Source: Alitta virens (taxonomy: Eukaryota > Annelida > Polychaeta > Phyllodocida > Nereididae). Taken from it: a DNA stretch of 64,000 bases. This document shows, piece after piece, positions 22,691-35,000 of this stretch. The notes beneath the pieces are model-generated. The model did no database searches. It had not been told where the DNA came from and saw only the letters and a list, made by a program, of their open reading frames with translations. Position numbers and translations under genes: made by a program. Where the stretch lies: NCBI GenBank assembly GCA_932294295.1, contig OW028576.1:45176247-45240246 (forward strand). The letters are read 5' to 3'. How positions within the stretch are numbered: the first letter of the stretch is position 1; every line of letters starts with the position of its first letter.

Positions 22691-23653
22691 TCAATCTGAC
22701 ATTGACAGTGGAATCACTTGTTGATGCTTGTGGCTCTTGAGTCTGTTGTGGTGTTGTGAAGGGCTTTTTTTAATGCCTTTTTCAATCTGTTTGAAGCCGC
22801 ACTCTGTTTGTTCTGTGTTTTTTTTTTTCAGCTTTGAAAGAATGGGGGCATGTATTGGTTGTGTTTGTGATGTTGTTGTGTCTATATTGATGTTTGTGTT
22901 TGTTAAAAGAAGTGGGTTGCCTTCTTTTAGTTCCTCTGGATCCTGGGTATAAGTTTTCCTAAATAAAATTTGTCCCTCTTTGGTCCATGTTGAGTGGATG
23001 ATGTTGGATTTTTTGAGTTGTCGGGCTTTGTAAAAAAGTCTTGATTCAGCAGGTGTTAGGTCTTCAGATATGTATATTTGTTCGTTTTTTAATACTTGCA
23101 ATCTTTGACTGTATATGAGTTGAGCTTCCCAGCATGATTTCATTGTAATCAGGGATCGTGGGGGCGCTGCTGTAGGCAATGTTGGTGCATCCTGACCTCT
23201 GCTGGTTGATGGCTCATTTGGTGACCTAATTTTCTGCACAGCTAAAATGCCATCAGAACGAGTGGAAAAACGTGCTGCAATAAACCCTTGCAGAAATATT
23301 TTTGGGTCTTTTGACCCTTATGCAATTCCTGTGATGATCAGGTTATTTCGTCTGATCCCTCTGTCACTTGGCATGAAGTTATTTTGTGAGGTAAGAGGTT
23401 GATTGTTGACAACTGGAGCCTGTAAATGTGGAGGTGATTTTGTCAGTGTTATTTGGCTTCTCAGTTCTGTCAATTCTTTCGTGTGTTTATCCACTTCAGT
23501 GGACAATGTTTGTATGGTGTCATGTAGTTTTATATTTTCTTCTTGGTGTTTTTCAATTTTTTCTAGTACCTAGTCAATTCGAGAGGTCACTGACGCCTTC
23601 AATTCACTTATTAGTACTGTCAAATGTTGAACTAACATATCGTTGCCAGCCAT
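22691..23653 (-). pseudogene. LINE ORF1 (coiled coil plus nucleic-acid-binding C-terminus), broken
   Basis: An ATG at 23651-23653 opens a heptad-rich stretch (VLEKIEKHQEE, STEVDKHTKELTELR) with an in-frame TAG after about 27 codons. A further frame change leads to 22691-23239 with ISEDLTPAESRLFYKARQLK and STWTKEGQILFRK, typical of the C-terminal domain of LINE ORF1 proteins. The end is glutamine- and histidine-rich. Confidence 0.75.
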
Positions 23654-23790
23654 ATGGCGTCCTTAGCAATGGGCCAGGCCCGTCACTTTAACTGAAAACT
23701 CGGTATTTCTCAGTATTTTTGCTGTCTTGCATTGAAAATTGCCGTTGAAAATTTTCTCTGTGATAAACAGTTGTAGTTTGATAATTTTCG

Positions 23791-24751
23791 TGTTACCTTA
23801 TTCTGCTATGACAGTTTGATTGAATATATGGAGACTGTCGTATGAACAGTTGATGTTGCTTGTTCTTTGCCTCGTTTTTTTGGTATCACCACAGAAGCAT
23901 GAGTAAAGCAAACAGTTACAAAAGGATTTTGAAATGTTGACTTACCAACTTTTGTCTCTATTGGAAACATAAACAAAACCAGACCAAAATCAAAAGTGGC
24001 CCACAACTTTTGACTATATTATATTGCTGCTGTCTGTGAGTGCTCCATAATTTTATGGCTTTGTTACCTGGAAGAAGTTGAAAGTTTTATTGTCAATCGT
24101 TGTTGTGCAGACTGGACCATGCAGCTTAAATTAAGTATTTAGTGGTGTTGTGGAATCTGACCACCACAATGATATTTTAACCAGAGGACCACTAGATGTG
24201 TGTGATATTGGGAAAAAACATAAAAGTGATGGTGAACTCACTTGTTGGTCAAAATTACATTAGAATAAAGGGCTTTTTTCACAATCGTATATTATTTGTC
24301 TTTTTAAAACTACTCTGGCTTTCATCTTTTTGCTCTTATTCTTGCATATATTCTGCACAGCCCTGCAAAATATAAAGTCTCGTTTGCAACATTTCCAATT
24401 TTCACCCTTTTTCAGAGCCTTAGAGCTTGAAAAAGATCACCAATAACCCTGATGTAACAGCATACATGGATTCAATACAACTTCTTCACCTTAGGTGCAA
24501 AATTTCAAGCCTACATTATGAAAAATAAGAGAGATATGGACGTCTGAACTGGGAAACTCATGCCGTTGTGCTTTTCCACAAAAAACTTATAACATTTCAA
24601 ATTGCTGTATCTTCTAAACCATTGACACTGGAGACCTGAAATTTTGGATTTTTCCATTAATTGTATAGTCCTACAACTGGTTTTTTTTGCAGAATTTTTT
24701 GAGATGGTGTCCTTGGAAGTTTGTCTGAATTTTGGTGAATTCACATGGATT
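23791..24751. other. Spacer between LINE and unit B
   Basis: About 960 bp without a supported gene. It does not match the sequence that follows unit B (33099 onward), so it is not part of the duplication. Confidence 0.45.
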
Positions 24752-24869
24752 GACCCATTTGCAGTTACAGTATATTAATAAGTATCCTTTCTCCTATGCA
24801 GACCTTCTCCTGTGAATGGGTGGTGCTTAGCAAAAGGGCAATCGATTTCAGACCTCACAATGATCTACA

Positions 24870-25690
24870 CTACAGCCAAAACTTTGAACTTATAAACTCA
24901 TCAAGACTGATTACAGTCTAGAACCCTACTTTCTACTAAACCTCAGCAGAAAAAGGTATAATAAAATAGCCAGATTTAGAGTAAGCTCACATAATTTACG
25001 AATTGAAACAGGTAGACATGAAAACCCTATATTGCCAGCAGTTGAGAGATTATGCCTAAAATGCAATATGCATGTAATCGAAGATGAAAAACATTGTCTC
25101 ATAGTATGCCCACATAGCACACTTAGTCGTGAGGACCTCTTTAAAATAGCTAATGATCACATAGAAAATTTTGAGCAACTAAACAAGGAAGACAAATTTT
25201 AGACCATCATGAAATCAAAAGAGCCTGAGTTGTTAAAATCCCCTGGAAAATTTCTTGCAAATATTGATGCCTAATGAATGTTTGGGTCATCATCCATCAT
25301 CGAGCATTAACCATCACCCCTCAAACTAGCAGTTTCTGCACTACAAGCATTTTTATATATTCTGATCTATGTGATTTTACACTGATGTACATAACTGTGC
25401 ACGACACATTGTTATATATACTCCTAATTCAAATGTTATACTTAAATTAACATTGTGATAATGAACAGTATTAACTGCAGTAATATATGTATCTAGGGTT
25501 ACTGTATACATGTGATATATGTCTATATATATTTTTTTTTTAACAAATGTATGTTATCAAAACTTAATGCTTATATTGTCGTGCTATTGTTCAGCAACTG
25601 GGACCATGGATGTATAGATAATCCATTGATAATGTATACCTTTAACTTTTTATACCATGTATATATATATTGAATATAGAAATAGTTGAT
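24870..25690 (+). mobile_element. 5'-truncated LINE, C-terminal zinc-knuckle and 3' tail
   Basis: The frame reads ARFRVSSHNLRIETGRH, then LCLKCNMHVIEDEKHCLIVC, the CxxC-HxxxxC knuckle common at the end of many LINE ORF2 proteins, then a TAG and a short remainder ending at ANIDA-TAA near 25274. About 400 bp of AT-rich tail follow. Unit A lacks it, so it inserted after the duplication. Confidence 0.75.
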
Positions 25691-25789
25691 CCATATTAGT
25701 TAATATTAAATGATGCAACTACATATTTCATGTTATCAGAGGACATGGTAATTGACCTATTTTTAGCGCTGAACGAAATCATAGGATAT

Positions 25790-25939
25790 TATATTATAGT
25801 CTGGACAGTATCATAATTGAAAGCACACTTGGTGTATACGGAATAAACTCTAATCTGCCGCTAATTGTTGTTCAGTCATATCACAGTTATTTTGGGATAT
25901 TTAAAACTTCCTCAATAGTTATGCTATTCAGATGCAACA
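25790..25939 (+). promoter_or_regulatory. Conserved 5' block before the receptor start codon
   Basis: The 150 bp before the ATG are closely similar to 12975-13121 before the orphan exon: ATTGACCTATTTTTAGCGC upstream, CTCTAATCTGCCGCTAAT, ATCACAGTTATT and CTTCCTCAATAGTTAT. No clear TATA box is seen. It may be the 5' UTR and core promoter, but position is the main argument. Confidence 0.4.
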
Positions 25940-26009
25940 ATGGATGACACTGGGCAACTAGCTGCAAAAATGCTGTGGATGATAATCTTGACTGTAACCT
26001 ATTTTCAAG
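25940..26009 (+). CDS. Exon 1 of paralog 2: signal peptide
   Basis: ATG in a strong context (ACAATGG), 23 codons plus one base, donor G|GTATGG. Residues MDDTGQLAAK precede the hydrophobic core MLWMIILTVTYF. A second in-frame ATG at codon 11 could give a shorter, more typical signal peptide. The link to the V exon 7.2 kb downstream rests on phase and on the matching exon in unit A. Confidence 0.72.
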
Positions 26010-29000
26010 GTATGGGTTTCTTTTATGATGCATAGTAGATGACATATACTGGAAAGCTCTCTGACTATACAGTTAGTCAAAAACAACTAACTTGTCAGAT
26101 TTCATGACTTCTTCAGATACCTTTTGGCAAGCTTTAGATATTTTGTCTATGAACTCAGACACAAGACTTCAGGAGGGTCCCTCTAAGACTAATAAGAAGT
26201 CACTGCCGAGGGCTTCCCTTGATGACATTTTACATGAATATTGCAAATTTAAGTTAAAAAAAACCTTTAATGATGTTGTATTGTCATTTATTGAAGATGA
26301 ATTGTTGTGGTAAAAAGTAGGTTATTGTTTGTCGAATTATTGACCCTTTATCATATAACATAGTCTTTAGCAAATTGTCAAATTGTAGGATATTCTAGGA
26401 CTTTGTAGGACATCATAGGTTTACTGTAGGTGCATTGTAGCAGTTTGTAGCAGTTCTTAGCAGTTCGTAGCAGTTCAAAGAAGTTTGTAGAAGTTTGTAG
26501 AAGTTTGTAGGACTCTGTACGCACTTTGCACGCACTTTGTACGCGGAAATTTAGGCTCTTCCCTCAGACCAACCATCCGTACCTTTTTAATATATCAAAT
26601 AACAGCAATCTAAAAAAAAAAGAAAAAGAGAACAACTGCAAATATGGTATATAAATGTAAATATACGGAACAAACTTTGATTACGACATTGTTATTAAGT
26701 TTCTTAGATAATAAACACCCAACACCTAATACAAAATGATCCTGGTTCTTTACATATATTTTTATATCTGGCATCTAGACCTATCACACGATAGCAAAGC
26801 CATTTACTACAAGCACTGACTTTAATTTTGCGAAATATTTAGGTCAACTTTTAGGCCCCCGGCAGGGAATTCTAGTCATGTCTTAACTTTGATTGGTCGA
26901 TCAATTATGAAAACCCAAAATTATAACAACCCAAACAACCTCCTGGGGTCTCTTACCTTATTTAATTCGCACATGTTGTCAGGTTCTTATTTAGAGCAAC
27001 ATGACCAAGGCACTATTGCTATCCTCGAATCAAAGTTGCTCAAAATCATTCAAGGAGTAAAATAATGCAAACATTAGGATATTATATGCTAACTGAAAAG
27101 CAATCTAGAGCAGCAAACATGGAACTAATTTGTTCGGTCAGCAATACGTTGCACATACGTAGTGATATCGTGAATGTAGGTCGCTCCAGTTTCAAGGCAG
27201 TCTAATGTAGTCCATTACCCTGGAAATTGCCACATAAAACGGCAAATGTTGCAGTTTTGAGACACAGTACATACAGATTTTTTCCGAAAGGAATTCTATG
27301 ACGTTCTGCAACATTGCTGCAACATTGCTGCAACATTGCTGCAACATTGCTGCAACATTGCTGCAACATTGCTGCAACACTGCTGCAACACTGCTGCAAC
27401 ACTGCTGCAACACTGCTGACAATGCTGCTGACAATGCTGCTGACAATGGATGCCACGTATCAGTAGCACATGCTGAAGATGTACTTCTGTGATCAGCTTT
27501 ACAAATATATTGGAAGATTGGTAAAGTTTCATCATCGTTTTCTGTGCATGCCCATATAAGGTAGTTCTGTAGCTTTGTTGCTATGTGACTAGCTTCAGCC
27601 GATTTTAGCCAAAATTTTGTCTGCAAAATGCATAAATTAGCATTTTAGACATAATTGAAATGATAACCTTGGTATTTTACTGCAATGAAACAAAAAGCAA
27701 CCAGCAACTCATTATTCAGCACAATATGCTATCTACTATCACAATAATCTCTTTACAAGGTGTCTTTTTTTAAAGAGAGCTTTTCTTGTTAAAGATATCC
27801 TTGCAATGTTGAGGCAGTATTGATAATAGTTACACAAACAGTTACACATCACAGTATGTTGCTGTGATCTTGATACAATATCATCGCTTAATGACAGCAG
27901 GTCTTTGACACTTATTGCAGTGGAGCCATTGCTGCACATTTGCTACAACGCATTTCACAAAGTTGCAGTAATTGAAAACATGTCATTGATGTATCTGTCT
28001 GCAGTGTTGAAGCAAGATTTTCATTTCTATGATAAATTATTTATATTATTTATCGGTGAAGGGTGATAAAACCAATAATACTATAGGCACCATCTAAAGC
28101 AAGAGTGTGAAAACTTTTGGCCATGGCTGTATGTAACCATCAGACATTTTTGTATCAGAATCTCAATCCATAACATATCCTATAATTAGCAGAGCTCATA
28201 GAGAAATAGATACTTACTAAGATTGGTTTTACAAATAATCTTCTGAGCCTTGTGAAGATTGCCAGTGACATCACTGATGTTTGTGTACATTTAAGCGGTG
28301 CCCAGATCACTGATCTTCACCACATCCTTGAAAATGGCTTAAATAATTTAACTATGGCACATTTGTCTTCCCTGAATAAAATGAAGCAACTTTGAATTGA
28401 GGACCATATGTCAAAAGTGCCTGGTTTTATGGTACCAAGGTATTTATTAAATCTTAACAGTTGCTCCCTCTTACATCAATGGACTCATCCTTGTTAGTCA
28501 GATTTCGCAGAAATTGGCATGTTTCATTTTGGTCTTAGGTGTGAAAGCTTGTGAAGGTTTTCAACAAATATCTGTTGGAGGCCCATCATGTAAACACTTG
28601 AATTACACTTTACAACTGACACTTCAAAGGGTCAGTGCTAAGAGCTCCGTTCTTAACATTCAAGTGATGGCAATGTGTGCCACGTCGATGCTGTTTAGTC
28701 TGTATTATATAACATTACATAGTCTATTTCTGGTCAGTTGGGAAAACATGCGGGTACTTACATTATTTCATTCCGATGAAAATTAATGTGATTTGAATGG
28801 TAACTATGGTGCTTTGGCTGTTAAGAAAAATATATTGTGAATTTGTGCTTGTGATTCTGCTGTTGTATGTCAGTGTGACATTAGTCACTCCATTGCATGC
28901 ATCTGGCTATGATTGGCCAGTTGAGTGACACACCCACACTCTGACCTATCAAAAGAATGAACCTGGCCACACACACTCACTGTTCTCACTCTTTCTTAGG

Positions 29001-32000
29001 TGAAACAGTGTAATTACACAAATAGGAGTTTTCAATTGCTCTTTATGTTTCTGATAGCTGATTGCATTTGAAACTGTACACTGTAATTTAATTTTAAGTA
29101 ATTACAAATAGGCCAATGTTAAAATGAAATTATTTCTTAAACTGTTTTAAACAGCAGATATGCACTTCAAAAATGTTACACTCACTGAACCTGACAATTA
29201 TATATGTTAATGTGAAAAAATTTAACATGATTATATATTTATTTAAATTTGGTCTGAATTATTCTATTAGATTTGTAAAACATGTCACATTTTTCTGAAA
29301 TTTATTTATTAGCTACAAATTACAGAATACTAAAAGTATTTAGTTATATTAAAAAAAGAACTATACACAAATTCTATGCAACTTAATAGCAGGAAAAGTT
29401 TGAAATATATATATGCATATATATTTTTTTTTTCATAGTATGTGTAACAAGCAAAGGTCTCTTTTTATAATTACTACTATAGATGGTGCAAGTGGTCGAT
29501 TTACAGACAGTTGTGGGTAGCTAGGCAAGAGTAGCCAATGGAAAAGTACATTTTATATCATGTTTGGCAATAAAGACAAAGAAATACATTTAACTATACT
29601 AATTGACTGTACGATTTTGACATGATACCTTGTCAGTATATGTTATCTGTAACTAATACCCTCTAGTCTGTACAAAATAGTTCAATTAATTTTTATAATT
29701 TTTTTTGCATGTCTAGACAACATTAACCAATTCTGATACAGGTCTCTTTTTTAAAGAGAGCTTTTCTTGTTATTGGCAGTCGTATCATTTTGACTGTGAA
29801 ATGAAACAATTTCCTGTCCTCATATGAATATTGAAATGATGACCTAATATGTTTTATAAATTAAGACTGCAACAATAAAGTTGTCATTTAGGATGCAACT
29901 GAACTAATATTTGATATTAGTACATTTGTATTACTGAATAAAGTCTCTCTGAGTACTGCATAAAATTATCATTTAGAAAGCAACCGAACTGGTGTCGTCA
30001 GTCCATTATATAAAAAGTCTCTGCGAGTTCTGTATGTAAAAGTATATAAACTGAATAAACTTTGAAAATGATATTGTTCATATTTTTTAGAAAATATACT
30101 GGGAACACCCAAACACACAATACAATATGATCCTGGTTCTTTACATACATTTTTTGTATATCCGTAAACTACACAGTGTGTATTGTGGTCTATAGTTTTT
30201 GGAAATCATATTTTCCCACTATGTAATATATATGTAGGGCCTATTGTAGGCTAATCAATTGGGCATATCTTCTTCTTTTGTGTGTTATAAAATATATTCA
30301 TGTCACTCACGAATGATGATCGGTTTTCTAGAATTTTTATTCTGTACAATTAATGAAGGTTTGATCATATGTAATTACACACAGCTTGAAAGAAATCTAA
30401 AAGTTTGTGTTCTATTTTTGCAAGAATTGTTAGTAAAAATATTAAGGAAACATTAATAAAAAAGTAGTATCAATGTTCCAGTAGAATAACTTAAAAGAAA
30501 CGCACATTCTACATCATGGCCTGGAATTCTCCATATTAAGCAATAACTAGAATAACAGTGAAAAACCATTATGAAACATCTACTTGGTGCAAAAAAATAT
30601 GGATGGATATTATAATAAAACCTGATTAATAAATATCATATTATGGCTCCTATTTTTTTTAAATTTGTCTTTATATATTCAAATTACTGTTGAAGCAGTA
30701 GCCAAAGGAGACATGTGTAATACAGCAGTTGTTTTGTACTATACGGGTGGAAGAATAAAAGATGAAACAATTCCTAGTCAGAACATATTAATCATTTAAA
30801 CTAAAATAAATTGCTTGCAGTACCCTGCAAGTGCCGTAACACACTGAAGGTCTCATGTTGTGCGAGACTTCACATCCTGGATATAGTCATGTATTGTTTT
30901 GATTATTGAATATGTCACAGGTATTGGCTGTGGACTACGGAAGGGTCTTCAATAGATATTTTAAAATGACAGCTTTAGGAAAAAATTAAAACTTATCTAT
31001 TCAGAACTGCCTATAAACCATAGGCCTCTTTAATCCAAGCGCCGGTGAGCAGAAATAATTTCTGATTTGACTAATCTGGTCTCCTAATCCTTGAAACTGT
31101 CAAGAAAACCATGTGTTAGTGTTTACAAACAGACTATGGCATAAAATTAGTTAAAAAGAGCTGAGGGCCAATGGGCAGACAGATATGCCAAATGTTAAGA
31201 AGGTACTAAAGAGTATACTTGTGACCAATAGAAAGAAGAAATAAAGTAAGAACAGAATCTCTGACCTTGGAGGACGAAACCCAGCCTTGAACTCTTGAAT
31301 TAATGACATGGAAAAGAAATGGATGGAAGGACAATTGTGAAAAGCAAACTCAGGCTGTCGTTGGCGATAAAAATGATATATGTACCTTTATAGAGATATG
31401 CCAAATTCAACTGGTTCAAGGCAAGCCAGTCAAATAACTTAGATTCAAACAAAGTGGCAATATATGACAAACCAGGTAGAGTCCAGAACTCATTGCGTGA
31501 CTTGTCAGACAGGTGGTGGTGGTGGAGTGAGCTTTACGTCCTGTATTTCTGCACCTAATGGGCTAATTGGGACAGGTAGGGACCATGGCAATGAGACGAA
31601 GGATGAAACAGCCATCCAACTTAGGCTCGACCGGGAACTGAACCCGGGACCCAGTGGTTGGTAGCCCAGCGCGCTACCTCTGAGCTAGACCCCCCCCCCC
31701 CCGACCCCTAGACTTGTCAGGCAGAGCTACTGTCATGTATTTTTATTGCATTTTGAATAAAAATTCAAATTCATAATTATTATGAAATACAATTCATATT
31801 TATTAATCATATACAAAAGTAAACTTACTGCATGTAGAAGGTATTACTTGCATGTTATTTTGCCACATAGGCTCATCATATGTGTTATATATTACTTACA
31901 TTACTTATGGTATTTATAAGTACTTAACATTACTTATGTGTTAAATATAGCACTTCTAATTATATAAGTATTTGAAACACTTCATATACCTATATTACTT

Positions 32001-35000
32001 ATATTATCAAGGTCATGTAATTCATATATATATTTATGTATAAATGCTTAAACACGATATTCATATATACTTAAGGAATATATTACATTAAACTTATAAG
32101 GAACTGAAATTGGATAGAACTTACATTTAAGGATTGTATAAGGTTAGAACATGAGAATCATGTGCCTTAACTTATTAAGGTATTAAGCATGGAAGCATGC
32201 AACCATAGAATCATGCATGCATGAACACAGAATGTAATATCCCAATGAATGACAAAATGCAAAGTAATACCATGAGAAATAACCAATATAATTGAGCAAC
32301 ATTTGGCCACTGTAAATTGTAACCTTTACTTAATGGAAGACTTACTGTTTTTGAGTCCGTTCTGATCTTGACATTGGTCAAGACAATAAAAATAGAGGTC
32401 ACACTCTCTCAGCAAGCAAAGCTCTATCTTTCTTGAACTTACATATTTTATACACAACACTACAATTGATGGCACAACAGGAGCATTGGAAATCCCTCAA
32501 AGAAGAGTGTCTGATGATCATATCTACACCTCCTACTTTCAGAGCACTGCATCAGGGACCATACTAAATGAAACAGAGCTTGATATTACTAGTACATCAT
32601 CATAAAGTGATCTATGTAATTTTTAACAAAGACAATTTTCTCTCTATGTCTGGTGGAGAAATTACTTGATTTAGAAATACATTTCTAAGTGTTTTCTCTC
32701 TTGCTTTCTCTTTTTCACAAATTCAAATGAAGTTGCAACTGGATGCTTTTTTCTTTGTGTGTTCACAAACAAATTGTACTTGGACATAGTATTGCTATAT
32801 CTTCTTTGTTCAATTTTCTGCACAAATTAATACTGCACTGTGTACACTTGTATTGTTTTATTTATTTTTTAAAGCATTTACTTTATCTTAAATCCCTCAT
32901 ATAACTTATATATAAGTGGCATGCTATTATGTAGTTCCTTAAGTGTTTTTTAAGGTATTAACATTGAGGAGTGTTCCAGCTTTTGATCCATCATCTGATT
33001 ATAGAGATGATTGGGTGAATATTGATAAAATGCTTATTTTTATTTTGGTAAATATTTGGAAGATTGGTGTCCGCCTGATCATTCAGTAGTGGGACCTACC
33101 TGATTATTTATTAATAAGTGGTGGTAAGATTAATTGAATGGATGATAACCTAAGGTCAATATTTCCTCTTTTGTGTGCTTCTTAACTAGATATGGATAAT
33201 TTGATATACATTTATATAATATTTTGTGTGTCTTGATTTTTTTTCTAGTGGAATTTGTGACTTCAGTTACAGTTGAGGAAGGGAAAGCAGCCATTTTGAC
33301 CTGTCCTGGTTTTGTACCCAATCCAGAACATGAAAACGAGAAATATGCCGGATTCACCTGGTTCAAGGCAAGCAAGGAAGATCATTCAAAAAGAGTGGCC
33401 TTTTATGACAAAGTGGATGGAGTCCAGAACACATTGGGTGACTTATCAGGCAGAGCTACAATTGATGGCACAACAGGAGCATTGGAAATCCCTCACACAA
33501 GAGTGTCTGATGACCATGTCTACACCTGTGAATTTCTGAGCACTGCATCAGGAGACATAGAAAATGAAACACAGCTGGTTATTACAGGTAAGTCATAAAA
33601 AAAATATCATATCTCTGTCTAGCAGATAAATGCTTGATTAAGCCTTAAATTTGTTATGGCATTTTCTCTTGCTTTCTCTCTTTCAATCATATTCCTGCCT
33701 CACTTGCTTTTGGGTGCTTTTTATTTTGCTTAAAACATTATATATATATTTTTTTGCTGCACCTATTAATGAATATTTAAGGACTGCTGATTGAACTTAG
33801 TGATTGCTATTTAAATTATGTATAATTTATTTTGCTTCATTATAGAAGTGTGCAAAATTAGTTTTACAAATTGATAATTTACATTTAGATCATTCTGCTG
33901 ATATTATTTTAATGTATTTTACCACTGTTTACTTTATCTGAAAGTGTCTCATAACTATATATGGGTGGCATGTTCTTATGTAGTTCCTTAATTGATTTTT
34001 TTAATGCTATAAACATGGTTGCTTAACTAACTTACCATTACTGTTTTTGCTTAATTACTTACTTGCTAACTATATAAATTTTGCAAGGACATTTTCGAAT
34101 GAAACACTCCAAATTTGTAGAAGGGGCTTGTTATTGAAATACAATGTAGCAGAAGGCAATAGGGAAAATTTATGCTAAACCTGCATTGTCTGACAACATA
34201 ACAAATTTCTGAAAATTCATCAAATAGTTGAAAATTACCTTATTCAATCAAGGCACACTTAATTTGTGTAAGCTAATGATTCTATCAGGCATTAATTACA
34301 AAAGAAATAAATCATTAATTGAGAGAAAATCTAGACCAAAACATAGGGAATACAATGGATTTGATATCATCATCCATTGTCTAGTATTTTGACATCATCA
34401 CTTGGTTTGCTTACATAGTGAGGTTTAAAATTATTTGAATATTCTAAATCTGGAGACAAAAAAGCTTTAATAGTGAATATTGCAATATTGAATAGAGTAT
34501 ATTGAATAAGCATGTCTATATTTGTCTTGCAGTGACTCCATCTGAAAGTGATCTCAAAGTAACTGCAAGTCCACCTGATCCAGTCAGAGAGGGAACATCA
34601 GTCACCTTCAAATGCAGTGTATCAAGAGTAAGACCTCCTCCTAAAGAAATGTTCTGGAAATTTACTGATGATGAAAATCAACACCCAGGACAGTACAAAA
34701 ATGAAACAAACAGTGATAAGTTGACTGCTTCTGTGTCTGTGGGGTATACTATGGCTGTTAATGGAATGGATAATGGAAGAAAGCTCAAATGTTATTACGT
34801 CACTGCTGCAGGAAATACAATCATCAGCTTAGAAGAAGCAACTGTCAAAGTTCTGTGTAAGTGTTTATTATTGACAAAAGTACGACCTCAGTTTATCACA
34901 AGTACGAAACACTATATTGAATGAACCTTTTGCAATCATTACTGCTAATTTTACTTTGGTAAAAATAGCGTTTGTGAGCTGCCCAAGAATAAAAAAAAAT

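Larger units (their letters stand above)
21041..23790 (-). mobile_element. Non-LTR retrotransposon (ORF1 + endonuclease ORF2), lacking reverse transcriptase
   Basis: On the - strand ORF1 (from 23653) is followed by ORF2 with an AP-type endonuclease and the linker before the RT. At 21041 the element stops in the linker and abuts duplicated receptor-intron sequence, so RT and 3' end are missing. Since LINE insertions are normally truncated at the 5' end, loss of the 3' part implies a later deletion or rearrangement. The type resembles CR1/L2-like elements with LIDNxF and an ORF1 of the L1-like WTxxGxI type, but the clade is not certain. Confidence 0.85.
31380..32600 (+). pseudogene. Decayed V-type Ig exon of unit B, broken by two insertions
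   Basis: V-exon pieces lie at about 31380-31508, 31711-31730 and 32460-32600. They align with 33310-33587 (GGTTCAAGGCAAGC; GACTTGTCAGGCAGAGCTAC; then GGAGCATTGGAAATCCCTCA and TGTCTGATGATCATATCTAC). A SINE and a solo LTR interrupt it and the frame is shifted. The donor is TAGTACATC, not GTAAGT. Removing both insertions in alignment still leaves frame damage. Confidence 0.88.
24752..33098 (+). repeat. Tandem duplication unit B (about 8.35 kb)
   Basis: Collinear with unit A (12678-21041). B contains private insertions: a LINE 3' end (24870-25690), a block of about 2 kb (27763-29770) bounded by direct repeats, a SINE and a solo LTR. After 33098 the sequence continues into the intact V exon of paralog 2, which is not represented in A. 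Confidence 0.85.

Noticed and set aside
22728..22952. Plus-strand open frame with hydrophobic residues
   Set aside because: Antisense of LINE ORF1, whose motifs are clear on the - strand.
27306..27420. CRISPR-like repeat array
   Set aside because: Repeat units are contiguous 12-mers without spacers, in a eukaryotic intron.
27192..27626. Open frames on both strands rich in Q, C and A
   Set aside because: They are translations of the 12-bp TTGCTGCAACAT array and shift with its copy number; unit A has no equivalent.
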